Shown: positions 33,551 through 44,913 of the stretch, piece after piece
Layout of the letters: every line of letters starts with the position of its first letter
How positions within the stretch are numbered: the stretch's first letter is position 1
Source: Pelobates cultripes
Taxonomy: Eukaryota > Chordata > Amphibia > Anura > Pelobatidae
DNA length: 64,000 nucleotides
Direction of reading: 5' to 3'
NCBI GenBank assembly: GCA_933207985.1
Contig: OW240913.1
Coordinates: 95,976,843-96,040,842, forward strand
Notes under the pieces: generated by a model
Database searches by the model: none
What the model saw: the letters and a program-made list of their open reading frames with translations, nothing else
Told to the model about the DNA's origin: nothing
Program-made: the position numbers and the translations under genes

Positions 33551-33697
33551 CTGCTCGGCACAACTTTTCCTGTCAAGACAGTAATGTTGCTCGGCACAAC
33601 TTTTCCTGTCAGGACAGTAATGTTGCTTGGCACAACTTTTCCTGTCAGGACAGTAATGTTGCTCGGCTCAACTTTTCCTGTCAGGACGGTAATGTTG
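33551..33697. repeat. 36-bp minisatellite, about four units
   Basis: The unit GCTCGGCACAACTTTTCCTG plus TCAGGACAGTAATGTT is repeated four times with a few substitutions (for example TTGG, CTCAAC, GACGG). Each unit has a CCTGTCAGGACAG partial palindrome. Confidence 0.9.
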
Positions 33698-33779
33698 CAG
33701 ATGAATACGTGACAAGAGTACAGCGGCTAAATGTAGATTTTATTCACAGACTCAGTATGAGGTGAGCAAAAAAGAGGAG

Positions 33780-35900
33780 CAGTAAAAAAAGAAATCAATT
33801 TTTTTTTAATAAATATATTATAATTTTTATATATAGTATATTTATAAAAAATAGATTTTTTTTTCACTGCTCTTTCCAATTTTTCTTTCTATTGGTTACT
33901 TTTTCTTACTTGATATGTGAACCAAATGGTGGGGAATTGTCAATATCAATGTACTGCAAAATATATACATAATCTGAATTGGGTGTTCTGTACTGAAATT
34001 CTACTGAGCAAAACCAACATATGAGCAAAATGTGGGCGACCTGAAATATTTTTTATTCTTGTGAAAAATGGGTCAGCCAAATCAAATTTTCTTGTTGTAC
34101 ATAAGTCTAAAAATCAACATCTGTGGTTGTCCCCTAATGATCAAATATCTTATATTCAATCACCTATTTTTTGGTGCCAGGAATGGAACCGGGAATCAAG
34201 AAAAATGGACAAAGAGGCTTGTTCATTCCTTTTGTGTGTTTCATGACTTTGTCAATTTGACAATAACCCAAAATATGGATGAATCATGATTCATTTCACA
34301 CCTAATGCACAAGTCTATTTATTTGTTTTGGCACTTTTTATTACACTTAACTAAATGTCAACCTAACTCTAAGGATTAGCTAATAAGTGAACCCTAAGGA
34401 TTAGCTAATAAATGAACCCTTGGGTAAATTGAGTGAGTTAATTTCCTTTAATCTCTCATGTGTCTTTATCAGCATGAGCTCCTGTGAGAGAAACAATTGG
34501 TGTTTAAACTTTTTTATTTTTAGAACCATGTTTCTGTGCCTTGGAAAAGGGACATCAAAAGATTTGGGAAACTACAACGATGTGCTTGTTTTCATTTCAC
34601 ACCCAAGTGTTGCTGAACTATGGAATGAACTAATGATTTATGTAACTTTCTTATGCAAATGTTTAAATACATTTATATATGTATACATATATTTAAAAAA
34701 AAAAAAATTAGAACAGATTTTCTTTATTCCACTAGTGAAATTAAAATGATCGAAAAATCAGTAATTTTTCTTTAGTTTAATCTTACATTTAAAGTTTCCC
34801 CAAAACAACATTAATGTAGACAATCTACAAACTAGGCTTCTTCTCTCATGATTAGTAGTGTTTCAGAGCAAAGCACTGCAAAACTGATTTTATTACATAA
34901 ACGTAATGGTGCGTGAAGCTAACTGAACAGAATAGTCAAAGTATGTGTGAAAATGGGGCTTCTGTGTGCTATTTACCATGTCTTCATCTACATTTTAATA
35001 AAAGTATTTTAATTTAAGTCAGATCAGCATTTCACTTAACAAAGAATGCATCCCATAACACTCATGCTTCACTAGAAAACAATAAGTTTGTTGGATGCTC
35101 CTATTTACCTCCTTACCTCATTGAGCAATACTTGCTGTTTCAGATTTTTTTAATTCTGTTAATAAACATACTTAACTTATGTGGATGCCTATTTGCCAGC
35201 TTTTACATTGGCAGATGTGTACATACTTTAATAGAGACTTTGGGCTTGTTTCACATTTATGAGTACAAGATTTGTGCATACCTTGTATAGTGTAGGAGTT
35301 TATGCTAGTAGTTTAACATTAACCTTTATGCCAAATATAAAAGTCAATTCTACTATCTGTGATACTGTTTTAGTTAGCCTGTTATAAATTTTTTAATCAA
35401 ACTTTTTCTTTTTTACACACTAGTACTCAATTTTATTTCACAATATGGAACTTCACCTATTAAAATTGATATAAATTCTCATGAGGCCTAAAATGAGGAT
35501 AGCATACATGCACATGGATCAGCTCTTACTATCAATATACTGATTTACTGTACCTCTAAATTAATGGATCCATTGTCCACATGTATAAAATATAATGACT
35601 CTTACACTGTTTGGGACCAACCTAACTGGCAAGAAATTGCCAAACAAGGTGTAGCTTTTGGAGATATGATGTGACTGCCCACAGCAAACATTTTAGTAAC
35701 TAACGTTAACTCCAAAGTATTTTATAGTATGTAATTTATTAAATATATATATAAAAAAATAAACATGCCACAAGAGATAACAGATATGCCAAGCAACAGC
35801 CAGAAGAAACAACTGGTAAAAAAAAACAGAAAGTGCAACAGTCGCTGACATCCTAAATGGTTTACAATGTCACTGAAAAAAAAAAAAGCTAACAAGTAAA
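33780..35900. other. non-coding, no recognised gene
   Basis: AT-rich. A 26-bp direct duplication (CTAAGGATTAGCTAATAA...GAACC) is at about 34369-34421. Part of the left flank of the ESCO pseudogene may be its 3' untranslated region. Confidence 0.5.
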
Positions 35901-35909
35901 ACTGGTGGC

Positions 35910-37792
35910 CTAGCTGACAAGATTGTAAACAAGGAAATCAAGTATTTTGCAGTATCTGCTGGCAAACTGTTTGCCGTCCAGGGTTGGGTCTGAGAAGGTG
36001 ATTTTATCTTTTGTGAGGTATGATCCATAAATAAAGGAACTCTTCATGCATCCATTAATCTCCTGGCAATGCCTTTTCTGCGCATTAAAGCGAAGACCCA
36101 GATTCTGCTGATCTCACATATGGTTTCTTGTGGAGTGGTGGAGCATCTCCAAAGTATCTCTACTAATGGACACTAGAGAGATGGGTTCAGCAATTACTCT
36201 TTATGCCTGTTTGATTGGTTCTGCAATCACGCATCCAACTATTTTCTTCTCATTGGAGATGAACAGGCAGGTTTTAGTCTTTTTTGGGCACACCAGGGTG
36301 CTCTGTTGAAACCCTAGCTCTGTGTCAACAGGTTCCTTTTTTAGTGCATACTTAGGATCATCCAAAGCAATTGATAACATTTTTCCATTCCAGTATTTGG
36401 CCACCACTCTCTCTTTCTTCCAGCCCATGTATCGAATGCCCTCCATCAGCCACCGGCAGACTTGCTGCAGGTTAAATCATCCCACGTGTAATGAAAGCTA
36501 CTGGACCAAAGTGTTTTTGTCCTGCATCTAATGAGCTGATCTTCAGACTTCTTGTTTGCCTCTTTATTTTTCTTGCTTGGTTTGTGGATTAGGTTTAAAC
36601 CAATGGGAGTGGCCAATGGAGTGCTGGAGCAAACGGGAGATGACAAATCTTCATGGAAATCAAAAGGCCTCTTTCGACCTGCAGCAGGGGTGCTGAAAAT
36701 TGGATAAAATGTGGAGCCTTTTTTGTCAGATGATTTCAATATCGGTTCATCCATGACAAACTGTGAATCAGGAACCACCTATGACACCACTGCACCACCC
36801 CCTAGATTTGTGGGATTAGATGGACTCTTTGGCTTCTTGTGATGATCATTGTTACTAATGCAACTTTTCATTATTTTCTTCTGTTACTTGGTCCCCCGTC
36901 CCTTTGTTTATGTTGACTTCATACTTTTCATCTGATAAAGACTTATTTACAAGCACCCCCTTCCTGTGGACTTCCTTCATGCATCTCTCTCGGATGTTAT
37001 CCTCAGAGTGGATTGCATTAAGAACGTTTCCTAGCTTTGATGTAGATTTTGAGGTTTGAAGAAACGTAATAATTGGAGGCCTCTTGGGAGCAGAATGTGG
37101 CATCTTGCTTGTAGCAAAAACGCAGCTTCAACTGTAAGCTTCAGCTTTGGTTTCATTTTAAGCCCTAGAACCCCCACTTTACCACCATCCACATATTCTT
37201 CCACTGGTACAGCTGGCTTGACAGGTGGAGGACTTTTTGAAATTGATTTTTCATTCTTTGGGGATACCTTCCATCGTTTACTGCTTGCCTTTTGCTTAGT
37301 GGGTTGTTTTCTAGTTTGGGTGAATTTATAGACATCTTTCATTTCTGGACTTTTGGTGGGTTTATTATGAGAAAAAAAACAAGTCTTCACCTAATTTTGG
37401 CATGGAAGACTTAGACTCCTTTTTTTGTTTCCTATCCAAGAGGAGTGACATAAACAGCATCCTTTTTATAAAAAATATACTGTTGGCACAGTCTGCTTAA
37501 ACTCTGAGCCACATCTTGGGAACCTTTTTAGACATGATGAACCATACTTGTGTTTTGGCACAGTAGCATTTTGGGTGGGAGAGATAACACGTTTCCTCAC
37601 TGCGTTGGATTTTATGGGAGAGTCTCCATAATTCTCTTTATCTGTGAGATGCTCCATATCCGTGTAACCAGGTAAAGAAGAAGACTTATTTGAGTGACTC
37701 ATGTTGGTGTTGCGAGTTGCTAGTGGAGACACTGCATTACTGTAATCCACCATTAATTTCTTAATACGAGTTCCAAATGATGACTGGCACAA
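35910..37792 (-). pseudogene. processed pseudogene of an ESCO cohesion acetyltransferase (ESCO2-like)
   Basis: ESCO proteins acetylate the cohesin subunit SMC3 in S phase. Minus-strand segments in order match the family: a Lys/Ser-rich N-terminal part (37792-36855), GSTFYPIFSTPAAG (near 36690), [18 protein letters not shown] (near 36480-36530), [18 protein letters not shown] (36390-36446), [29 protein letters not shown] (36200-36260), then SFIYGSYLTKDKITFSDPT and FLVYNLVS before a TAG at 35910-35912. Exons of a multi-exon gene are contiguous, so it derives from a spliced mRNA. It carries many stops and frameshifts, three frames within 100 bp around 36450-36530, and the two zinc-finger Cys positions read Phe and Arg. 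About 627 codons overall is closer to ESCO2 than to the longer ESCO1. No poly(A) tail was recognised. Confidence 0.85.
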
Positions 37793-37799
37793 TGCGCAG

Positions 37800-38560
37800 T
37801 ATTAGTTGTGGTAAATAACCCACCTTTGAGACAATAATCTGAATTCAGAACCAAACAAGAACTGCAGCATTTTTGTTTTTTATATCTGTCTGTTCAAATG
37901 TATTTTCCTTTTTATCACACACACTCAAATTAGGTAAATGTATTTATATGTTTAAAGAAGTGACAATTTCTCATGGTAGTTCCAGCATCAGAATAAACAG
38001 ATTTCTTTCATTTTGTCACTATTGGTGAATTTGTGTAATTTAAAAACCATCATACTAAGGCACTCTATTGCACTAATATGCATCAGGATTTACAGTTGCT
38101 GGACAAATGAGGCATTCAATCTGGTTACTCTATGATAATTAACTTTCTGCTGGATTTTGCATTTATGTTACATGTTACATCACCTTAAGCTGGTGTTGGA
38201 AGTGATGTCAAAATAGTCCTGCTTTTAGTGACTTTTTTATTTTTATATTTCATTTAATTTTTTTGTTGTACACAAAATTAACAAACAGCCTTGGTACGCC
38301 ACAACAGCAGAATCAAGGTATATAGAAGTTCAGTATGCAATACAAGTTGTGACATTTGCTAGTCAGGCACAATTTTGTTTTAGTAGAAGGGTCGAGACAC
38401 ATACTCATATATAAGGCCCTGGGTAGATAGTGCACATGTATGAGTGTGGGGAAAGATGCGTGTGAAAAGGTCAGACTAGGCACCATTCTTCCATTATATA
38501 AATAAAGTGCCTAAAAGATAGAACCACATCCTATAGTCCCAAAACAAACATAAAATAAAT
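37800..38560. other. non-coding, no recognised feature
   Basis: It may include decayed 5' sequence of the ESCO pseudogene, but stops prevent a reading. Confidence 0.45.
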
Positions 38561-38570
38561 CGAAATATTG

Positions 38571-39484
38571 TGATAGGAAGGGCTGAGACAGGAACTGCAG
38601 AAGAGCACACCTGATATCAGTCCTATTACCCTGGTAGCAATGACTACATTGAAATAATTGACATAAAGTCACTTACTCATATAAAGCACAAAAGTACTCA
38701 AAAATAAAAAATAGGATAAAAAATAGGATAAAATGAAAAAAAATGTATTGCCCTAACCGGGTACACACATCTAAATATAACAAGACACCAAAAAGTGAAA
38801 AACTTTAAAAAGTGCAAAAAAGAAAATAAAGTATAAAATAGATCCAACTAATGGAGCTAATAAGTACAAGTTGTACTTGTTACAAAATAGCCAACAAACG
38901 ATACTGATCTAGATTACACATAGAAACAGTATCATTGGAGAGATATACAATGTATATAGTGAGTAGTGATGTCCCGAACGGTTCGTCGAACGGTTCGCCA
39001 CGGACGGTGAACATATGCGCTGTTCGGTCCACCCCCTATTCGTCATCATTGAGTAAACTTTGACCCTGTACCTCACAGTCAGCAAACACATTCCAACCAA
39101 TCAGCAGCAGACCCTCCCTCTCAGACCCTCCCACCTCCTGGACAGCTCACTAAGAATGCAGCTTCACAATTAATGTAAAATGGATGCTGTCCAGGAGGTG
39201 GGAGGGTCTGGGAGGGAGGGTCTGCTGCTGATTGGCTGGAATGTGTCTGCTGACTGTGAGGTACAGGGTCAAAGTTTACTCAATGATGACATAGGAGGCG
39301 GACTGAACAGCGCATATGTTCGCCATCCGTGGCGAACCGTTCGGCGAACCGTTCGGGACATCACTAATAGTGAGTAGATATAATTAGGTAACCCTATCAA
39401 TAATTGCCAAGTGGCATAGGAATATGGGTATATCCTAAAATATATGATCAAACTCAAAAAAATATTGCCTGTATAACTCTAAAT
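38571..39484. repeat. left inverted arm of the Penelope composite
   Basis: It pairs with 43139-44826 once the two inserted transposons are removed. Its own insertion is the 403-bp element at 38964. It shows the empty site (ATTAGGTAACCCTATC near 39383) of the hAT in the other arm. Confidence 0.85.
38964..39366. mobile_element. 403-bp hAT-like MITE
   Basis: The inverted ends are TAGTGATGTCCCGAACGG and CCGTTCGGGACATCACTA, flanked by a perfect 8-bp duplication ATAGTGAG at 38956-38963 and 39367-39374. The interior is itself largely palindromic (blocks GCATATGTTC and CTCAATGATGAC recur inverted). The matching site in the right arm near 44440 is empty, confirming the limits. Confidence 0.88.
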
Positions 39485-39631
39485 ACAAAGAAAAGAACAC
39501 TATACCTTGCACTCAAACTCCATGTATGCAAACCGGGTGCACTCCCAGGGCTCCAAAAATCCAAATAGCTGAATCAAAGGTTGCACTCACGGATTCTTAA
39601 AACATAGCTTTTATTGTGTACTCCTAAAAAA

Positions 39632-39670
39632 ATCGACATTTCAGTCCTGTTCAAGGACTTTCATCAGGAT
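39632..39670 (-). ncRNA. hammerhead ribozyme motif of the Penelope-like element
   Basis: Minus strand: CTGATGA, stem II AGTCC / GGACT with loop TTGAACA, then GAAA and TGTCGA. The core is intact and stem II perfect, the type I hammerhead reported from Penelope-like elements. It lies 3' of the RT gene, inside the terminal region. Confidence 0.7.
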
Positions 39671-39821
39671 TATAAAAACATAACATAACAATTCAACCAT
39701 ATATAGGATGCAGTAAATTACAATAACTCACCACAGATGCCATGAGAAGACCGGCGTCCCAGCCGGGAATGTGCGCATGTGCAGAGTAGCCCCTCCCCCC
39801 GGCGTGACGTGCAACGCCGCC

Positions 39822-39955
39822 GTTACTATAGTAACGCGGCTAACATATACTATACTGAAGCCGGCATCTAAGCCGGACGTGTGCCGTGATGCGGAGAGGT
39901 TCCGCCCCCCAATGTGACATCACATGTACGCCGCCGCCGTCGTTACCATAGTAAC
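39822..39955. promoter_or_regulatory. two RFX X-box-like palindromes, 120 bp apart
   Basis: GTTACTATAGTAAC (39822-39835) and GTTACCATAGTAAC (39942-39955) sit in two related GC-rich blocks (GCCGCCGTTAC...GTAACGCGGCT), an apparent 120-bp duplication in the Penelope-like terminal region. Confidence 0.5.
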
Positions 39956-40585
39956 GCGGCTGTGAATGAGAGAATACAACAAACCTATATGGAAACAAAC
40001 ATATCAAAATAATGACCTAGATGTGAACACCTAGGCTTCTATAGAATATTGACATACCAAATTTGGTGAAGACAAGTGTGAATGTGATCTATGTATATTA
40101 ATAAAGTGCTAATGGGTCATTTAAAGTGCAATCAAAATCATCTCTTGAAGTGCCATATACGTGCAAAATATTTAAAGTGCCACAGTGCTAATGTAAACAT
40201 ATTGTGACCCAATACAATTTATATAAATATTTACATTTAAATAACCCCAATGATTGAAGATTAATGTTAATAAACTAATCAATCAAAAAAAAGTATATGG
40301 TTATATAAGGCTTTTTTACACAACTTTTTTTCTTTCTTCTTTCTGCTCCTCTGTCACTCAAAAAATATATATTTTTTCTGAACAATTGTTGCAACAGCAC
40401 TATTATATTCTGCGTCAAAAACTATTGAACACATTTTAAAACAATAATTATTAATGCTTGCAAAACATATATGGTCAATTGTATAATAAGAGGACGGTCG
40501 CAGAATAATCATGAAAAATGCATATAGAAAGACCTAAAATACACACAAATATAAAATCACATATTAAAAGAACATTGAGGGGCAT

Positions 40586-42475
40586 TCAGGCCAAAAAAGA
40601 ATGTAACGACAAAGCTTCATTTAGTCCTTTTGGAGACACAGTGTCCAACTCATGAATCCAATAAGCTTCTCTATTGAGTAGCATCCTCCCCCTATCCCAC
40701 CCTCTTCTAGGGTTAGGGATGTGGTCAATAGCCACAAATTTCAATGTAGCCAATGGATGCTTTAATTCAAAGAAGTGTTTTGCAACCGGTTTATCTGTGG
40801 AACCGTCTCGATATGCCAGTCTAATAGAAGATCTATGTCCCCTAATTCGTTCGCAGATGGCCGTCTCTGTTTTCCCAATGTAACATAAGCCACACGGACA
40901 AGACAATTTGTATATTACATGTGTCGTCTTGCAAGTGATGGTATATCGAATAGTATATTTTCTATTATTATGAGGATGAAAAAAAGTTCTTGCAGGCGTC
41001 ATGTGGCTACAGGTCACACAGCCAAGACAGCGAACAGATCCTCTTATTTGTTCCTTCGCTATATTCAAATAGCTTTGAGAGGGATCCGTACGTACTAGCA
41101 TGTCTTTTAGGTTTCTATTTCTCTTATAACAGATTAACGGCTTTTCTTTAAACACTTTCGGGAGCGTGTCATCACTCGACACTATCCTCCAATTCTTCCT
41201 AATGACCGATGCCACTTGAGGGGTAGACTGGTTGTATACCATAGGGAAGACCAAATTAAGAGCTTTCTTCTTTGTTTCGGTAGCGCGTGCATTCAATGCT
41301 TCTTGTAGCGCTGTTTCCAACATACATTCATCATAACCTCTTTGAAGAAATTTGTTTTTCATTTCAAAAATCTGGACATCCCTAATTCCTACTTCCGAAT
41401 TGTTCCTGATTACTCTTAGGAATTGTGCCTTTGGTAGTGAGTTCTTCAAAGCCCTGGGATGTGCACTCTGGTAATGGAGGAGTGTATTCCTATCTGTGGG
41501 TTTTGTATAAAGGGAATATTGAAAATGTGTTGCTCCCAATGAAATTTCCAAATCCAAATAATGCACCTTCTCTGTGCTAATATCCGCCGTGAATCTTACT
41601 GGTGTTGGTAAAAGGTTGAGATCTTGAACCATTTCGTAGGCTGATTCACAAGTTCCACTCCATATGATGAACAGGTCGTCAATAAATCTATAGTACGCTA
41701 TTATATTGCTTTGATGTTTCTCCAATATGTATTCCTTCTCATACACATACATGTATGCATTAGCATACATCGGCGCCATAGATGCGCCCATTGATGTGCC
41801 AGCCACTTGTAGATACCAGTTATTTTCAAAACGAAAATAATTATTCTGTAAAGTCAAAGAAAGTAGTTCCAAAACATACTCTATAGGGGGGCCATGATAC
41901 ACAGGAGATTGAATCAAAACTTGCCGCATAGCTTCTACCCCAGCATCATGTGGTATCACTGTGTATAGACTATGTACATCCATTGTTATTAAGACTGGTC
42001 TGTAATTACCATAAGATAATTCATTGATTTTAGTGATGAGAGTTTGAGAATCTTTAATACAGGTAGATAGTTCTCCAACTGGACCTTGGAACAAATAATC
42101 AAGCCATTTTGCAATAGGCTCTAAAACGCCATCAATGGCTGACACTATAGGGCGTCCTGGCGGTGATTTTGGATTTTTATGGATTTTTGGAATCGAATAT
42201 ATGATAGGTGTGCGAGGGCATACCTTAATAAGATAATGATGTAATTTGGAATCAATATAGCCCGATCTCAGGCCCATTGATAGAACATCTTCAATTTTAT
42301 TCTGAATATTAATAGTGGGATCTCCATCTAACAATATATAAGTAGTTCTATCTGATAACTGCACATTGAGATCTTTAGCGTAGTTTACGTAGTCCATAAT
42401 GACGATTCCTCTAACTCTAAATACAGGTAGAAAAATAGGTGTATAAATCGTCAGAGAATACTTGGGGAAGTCCAA
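40586..42475 (-). CDS. Penelope-like reverse transcriptase with GIY-YIG endonuclease, 5' truncated
   Basis: The RT would copy the element's RNA, and the endonuclease would nick DNA at the target. The RT region has IIYSIPKIHKNPKSPPGRPI, MDVHSLYTVIPHDAG, an AGTSMGASMAP block and FIDD at residues about 264-267 (Phe in place of the usual Tyr before IDD). The C terminus has a GIY-YIG nuclease with a Cys-rich lead, CPCGLCYIGKT (near residue 535) and later NREAYWIHELDT. The frame is open for 629 codons without a stop. It lacks an ATG at its beginning: the open frame starts after a TAA near 42490 and the first ATG is about 26 codons in. Penelope proteins are generally longer at the N terminus, so this copy is probably truncated; its first 60 bp are repeated inverted at 43095-43155. 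Confidence 0.92.
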   Translation of the reverse strand: MDFPKYSLTIYTPIFLPVFRVRGIVIMDYVNYAKDLNVQLSDRTTYILLDGDPTINIQNKIEDVLSMGLRSGYIDSKLHHYLIKVCPRTPIIYSIPKIHKNPKSPPGRPIVSAIDGVLEPIAKWLDYLFQGPVGELSTCIKDSQTLITKINELSYGNYRPVLITMDVHSLYTVIPHDAGVEAMRQVLIQSPVYHGPPIEYVLELLSLTLQNNYFRFENNWYLQVAGTSMGASMAPMYANAYMYVYEKEYILEKHQSNIIAYYRFIDDLFIIWSGTCESAYEMVQDLNLLPTPVRFTADISTEKVHYLDLEISLGATHFQYSLYTKPTDRNTLLHYQSAHPRALKNSLPKAQFLRVIRNNSEVGIRDVQIFEMKNKFLQRGYDECMLETALQEALNARATETKKKALNLVFPMVYNQSTPQVASVIRKNWRIVSSDDTLPKVFKEKPLICYKRNRNLKDMLVRTDPSQSYLNIAKEQIRGSVRCLGCVTCSHMTPARTFFHPHNNRKYTIRYTITCKTTHVIYKLSCPCGLCYIGKTETAICERIRGHRSSIRLAYRDGSTDKPVAKHFFELKHPLATLKFVAIDHIPNPRRGWDRGRMLLNREAYWIHELDTVSPKGLNEALSLHSFLA

Positions 42476-43138
42476 ATCATACCCCAGATGTGATTAAACA
42501 ATGGTCGGGAAAAATGACAGTGGATAAAATTAGAAATTGAAGTTAAATCCCCTATTCCAGTATCCTCTGGTATCACCTGATTGTGAATAGATTATAATAG
42601 AACACAGCCGTTAGTAAAGTACTCCTCTAATAATAGCAGAGAATGAGTATCTGAAGGCAAAAACGTAATCCTACATATGGATGTAGTTGCATAGGTTGCA
42701 AAACCTTAAAATAGGTATTAAGTTAATATCCCCCCAACAGAGCTCCTTGTAAGAAGAAAGGGGGAGAAGGTAGGTAGACTCTTAAATATTAGTTGCAAAT
42801 GAGGGATCTCGTCTAGTCAAGTATTGCTGGTCCCTCTGCTCTCTAAATATAGTAGTAAACCGACAGTGATATTTGGATATACCCCTGGTCTAATCCTAGG
42901 ATCGATAACTAAATACTGTCCTAGAGAATCCCTGGGTCAATATATGCTGGAAAAAGTAAACTATCTGATATTACAGCAGAGAAATGCTTATAACTGCAAC
43001 GCGTTTCGGCGCTAGGATGCGCCTTTGTCAAGAGTAACTCTTTACTCTTTACTAGCAATTATAAGCATTTGCTCTAATATCAGATGGTTTACTTTTCCCC
43101 TAAGTATTCTCTGACGATTTATACACCTATTTTTCTAC
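42476..43138. other. 5' region of the Penelope composite, non-coding
   Basis: It contains an inverted repeat (CTATCTGATATTACAGC...GCTTATAA at 42961-42993 against 43050-43090) around a hammerhead-like sequence, and an inverted copy of the beginning of the RT frame. Confidence 0.55.
42995..43032 (-). ncRNA. decayed hammerhead-like motif
   Basis: Minus strand: TTGACAA (consensus CTGATGA with three changes), stem II GGCGC / GCGCC, then GAAACGCGTTGC. The paired and GAAA parts are intact, but the first core strand is not, so cleavage is unlikely. Confidence 0.5.
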
Positions 43139-44826
43139 CTGTATTTAGAGTTATACAGGCAATATTTTTTTGAGCTTGATCATATATTTTAGGATACACC
43201 CATATTCCTATGCCACTTGGCAATTATTGATAGGGTTACCTCAGTGGCGGACTAAGGGGGGGGCGGAGGGGGGCGGTCCGCCCCTGGTGCCACCAGGTAG
43301 GGGGGTGCTATAACCTAGGTCTGAGAGCTAAAGGGGGATGTGTGAGCTGTGCCCCATGGCAGCTGGGGTGTCACACAGCTCACAGGCAGAGACAAGCAAG
43401 CGGAAGTGGCTGTTACACAGTGCTGTTACTGCTGCACATGGAGGTGCAGCAAGAAGAAATCTCTGCTCCTCCACCTACCAGGCTCCACCCAGGGAAGGAC
43501 TTCAAGGAATCCAGTCCTTCTCCAGCCCACAATGTCTGTAAGTAAGTAAGAGAGTGTGTGTGTGTGTGTGTAACTGTCTGTCTGTAATTGTGTGTGTGTG
43601 TGTAACTGCCTGTAACTGTGTGTGTGTGACTGTTGTCTGTAACTGTGTGTATGTGTGTGTAACTGTCTGCCTGTAACTGTGTGTGTGTGTGTGTGTGTGT
43701 ATGACTGTATGCCTGTAACTGTGTGTGTGTGTGTGTGTGTGTAACTGTCTGCCTGTAACTGTGTGTGTGTGTGTGTGTAACTGTCTGCCTGTAACTGTGT
43801 GTGTAACTGTCTGCCTGTAATTGTGTGTGTGTGTGTAACTGCCTGTAACTGTGTGTGTGTGTGTGACTGTGTGTATGTGTGTGTGACTGTCTGCCTGTAA
43901 CAGTGTGTGACAGTCTGCCTGTGACTGTGTGATGCTGCCTGCAACTGTGTGTGTGTGACTGTCTGCCTGTAACTGTGTGTGTGAGACTGTCTGCATGTTA
44001 CTGTGTGCGTGACTGCCTGTCTGTAACTGTGTGCATGTGACTGTCTGCCTGTGACTGTGTGATGTTGCCTGTAATGTGTGTGTGTGTGTGTGTGTGGCTG
44101 TAACCGTGTGTGTGACTGTATATGTGACTGTCTGCCTGCAACAGTGTGCGTGACTGTGTGTTATTGCTTGTAACGGACTGTGTGTATGACTGCCTGTGAC
44201 TATATGTGTGACTGTCTGCCTGTAACTGTATGTGAGGGGGTGCACGGATTTTGTAGAAGGGACAGGGGTTTTAAAAAGTTTGAAATTTTGTGCAATACAT
44301 TTTAAAAAATGTAAAAAAAAAAAAACACATTTAAAAAATGTAGTAGGTTTTTTTGAAGGGGGGTGGGGGGGTGCCAAACCCAGGACCCGCCCCGGGTGCC
44401 ACATGCTCTAGGTACGCCCCTGGGTTACTTAATAATATCTACTCACTATATACATTGTATATCTTTCCAATGAAACTGTTTCTATGTTTAATCTAGATCA
44501 GTATCGTTTGTTGGCTATTTTGTAACAAGTACAACTTGTACTTATTAGCTCCAGTAACTGGTGCTATTTTATACTTTATTTTAATTTTTTTGCACTTATT
44601 ATAATTTTTTCACTTTTTGGTGTCTTGTTATATTTAGATGTGTGTACCCGGTTAGGGCAATAAAGTTTTTTTAATTGTATGCTATTTTTTATTTTCTAGT
44701 ACTTTTGTGCTTTATATGAGTAAGGCACTTTATGCCAATTATTTCAATTTAGTCATTGCTACCAGGGTAATGGGACTGATACCAGGTGTGCTCTTCTGCA
44801 GATCCTGTCTCAGCCCTTCCTATCAT
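43139..44826. repeat. right inverted arm of the Penelope composite
   Basis: It is the complement of the left arm, interrupted by the hAT element at 43242-44422, and ends CCTGTCTCAGCCCTTCCTATC. Confidence 0.85.
43242..44422. mobile_element. hAT-like element with TGTGTGACTGTCTGCCTG minisatellite core
   Basis: The left end is CAGTGGCGGACTAAGG, the right end CTCTAGGTACGCCCCTG. The 8-bp duplication is GGTTACCT (43234-43241) against GGTTACTT (44423-44430), with the uninterrupted site present in the left arm. The interior at about 43550-44230 is a minisatellite of TGTGTGTGACTGTCTGCCTGTAACTG-like units. It has no transposase; long frames on the minus strand are translations of this repeat. Confidence 0.85.
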
Positions 44827-44913
44827 CTCCTCCTCTGGGTTAGGCCCTTCTTTACCCTACAACCATTACAACCTTGGTGAGAGCTGTTCTCTCTCCAACA
44901 CTGCATATTCTAA

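Larger units (their letters stand above)
38571..44826 (-). mobile_element. Penelope-like element composite with inverted arms
   Basis: A minus-strand RT/GIY-YIG coding region lies between two long inverted arms (38571-39484 and 43139-44826) that share GGGCTGAGACAGG...GCCTGTATAACTC sequence in opposite sense. Hammerhead motifs occur at 39632-39670 and 42995-43032. Sequence at 42414-42470, the start of the coding region, is repeated inverted at about 43095-43155. Inverted and partial terminal copies are characteristic of Penelope-like insertions. Each arm carries one later transposon insertion. Confidence 0.85.

Noticed and set aside
33551..33697. CRISPR-like regular repeat
   Set aside because: Contiguous tandem units without spacers; a minisatellite in a eukaryotic setting.
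36201..37390. Possible functional ESCO gene
   Set aside because: Multiple frameshifts and stops, and loss of zinc-finger cysteines, show a pseudogene.
43426..44404. Long minus-strand frames rich in His and Thr
   Set aside because: They translate the GTGT-rich minisatellite within a hAT element; no start context or domain.
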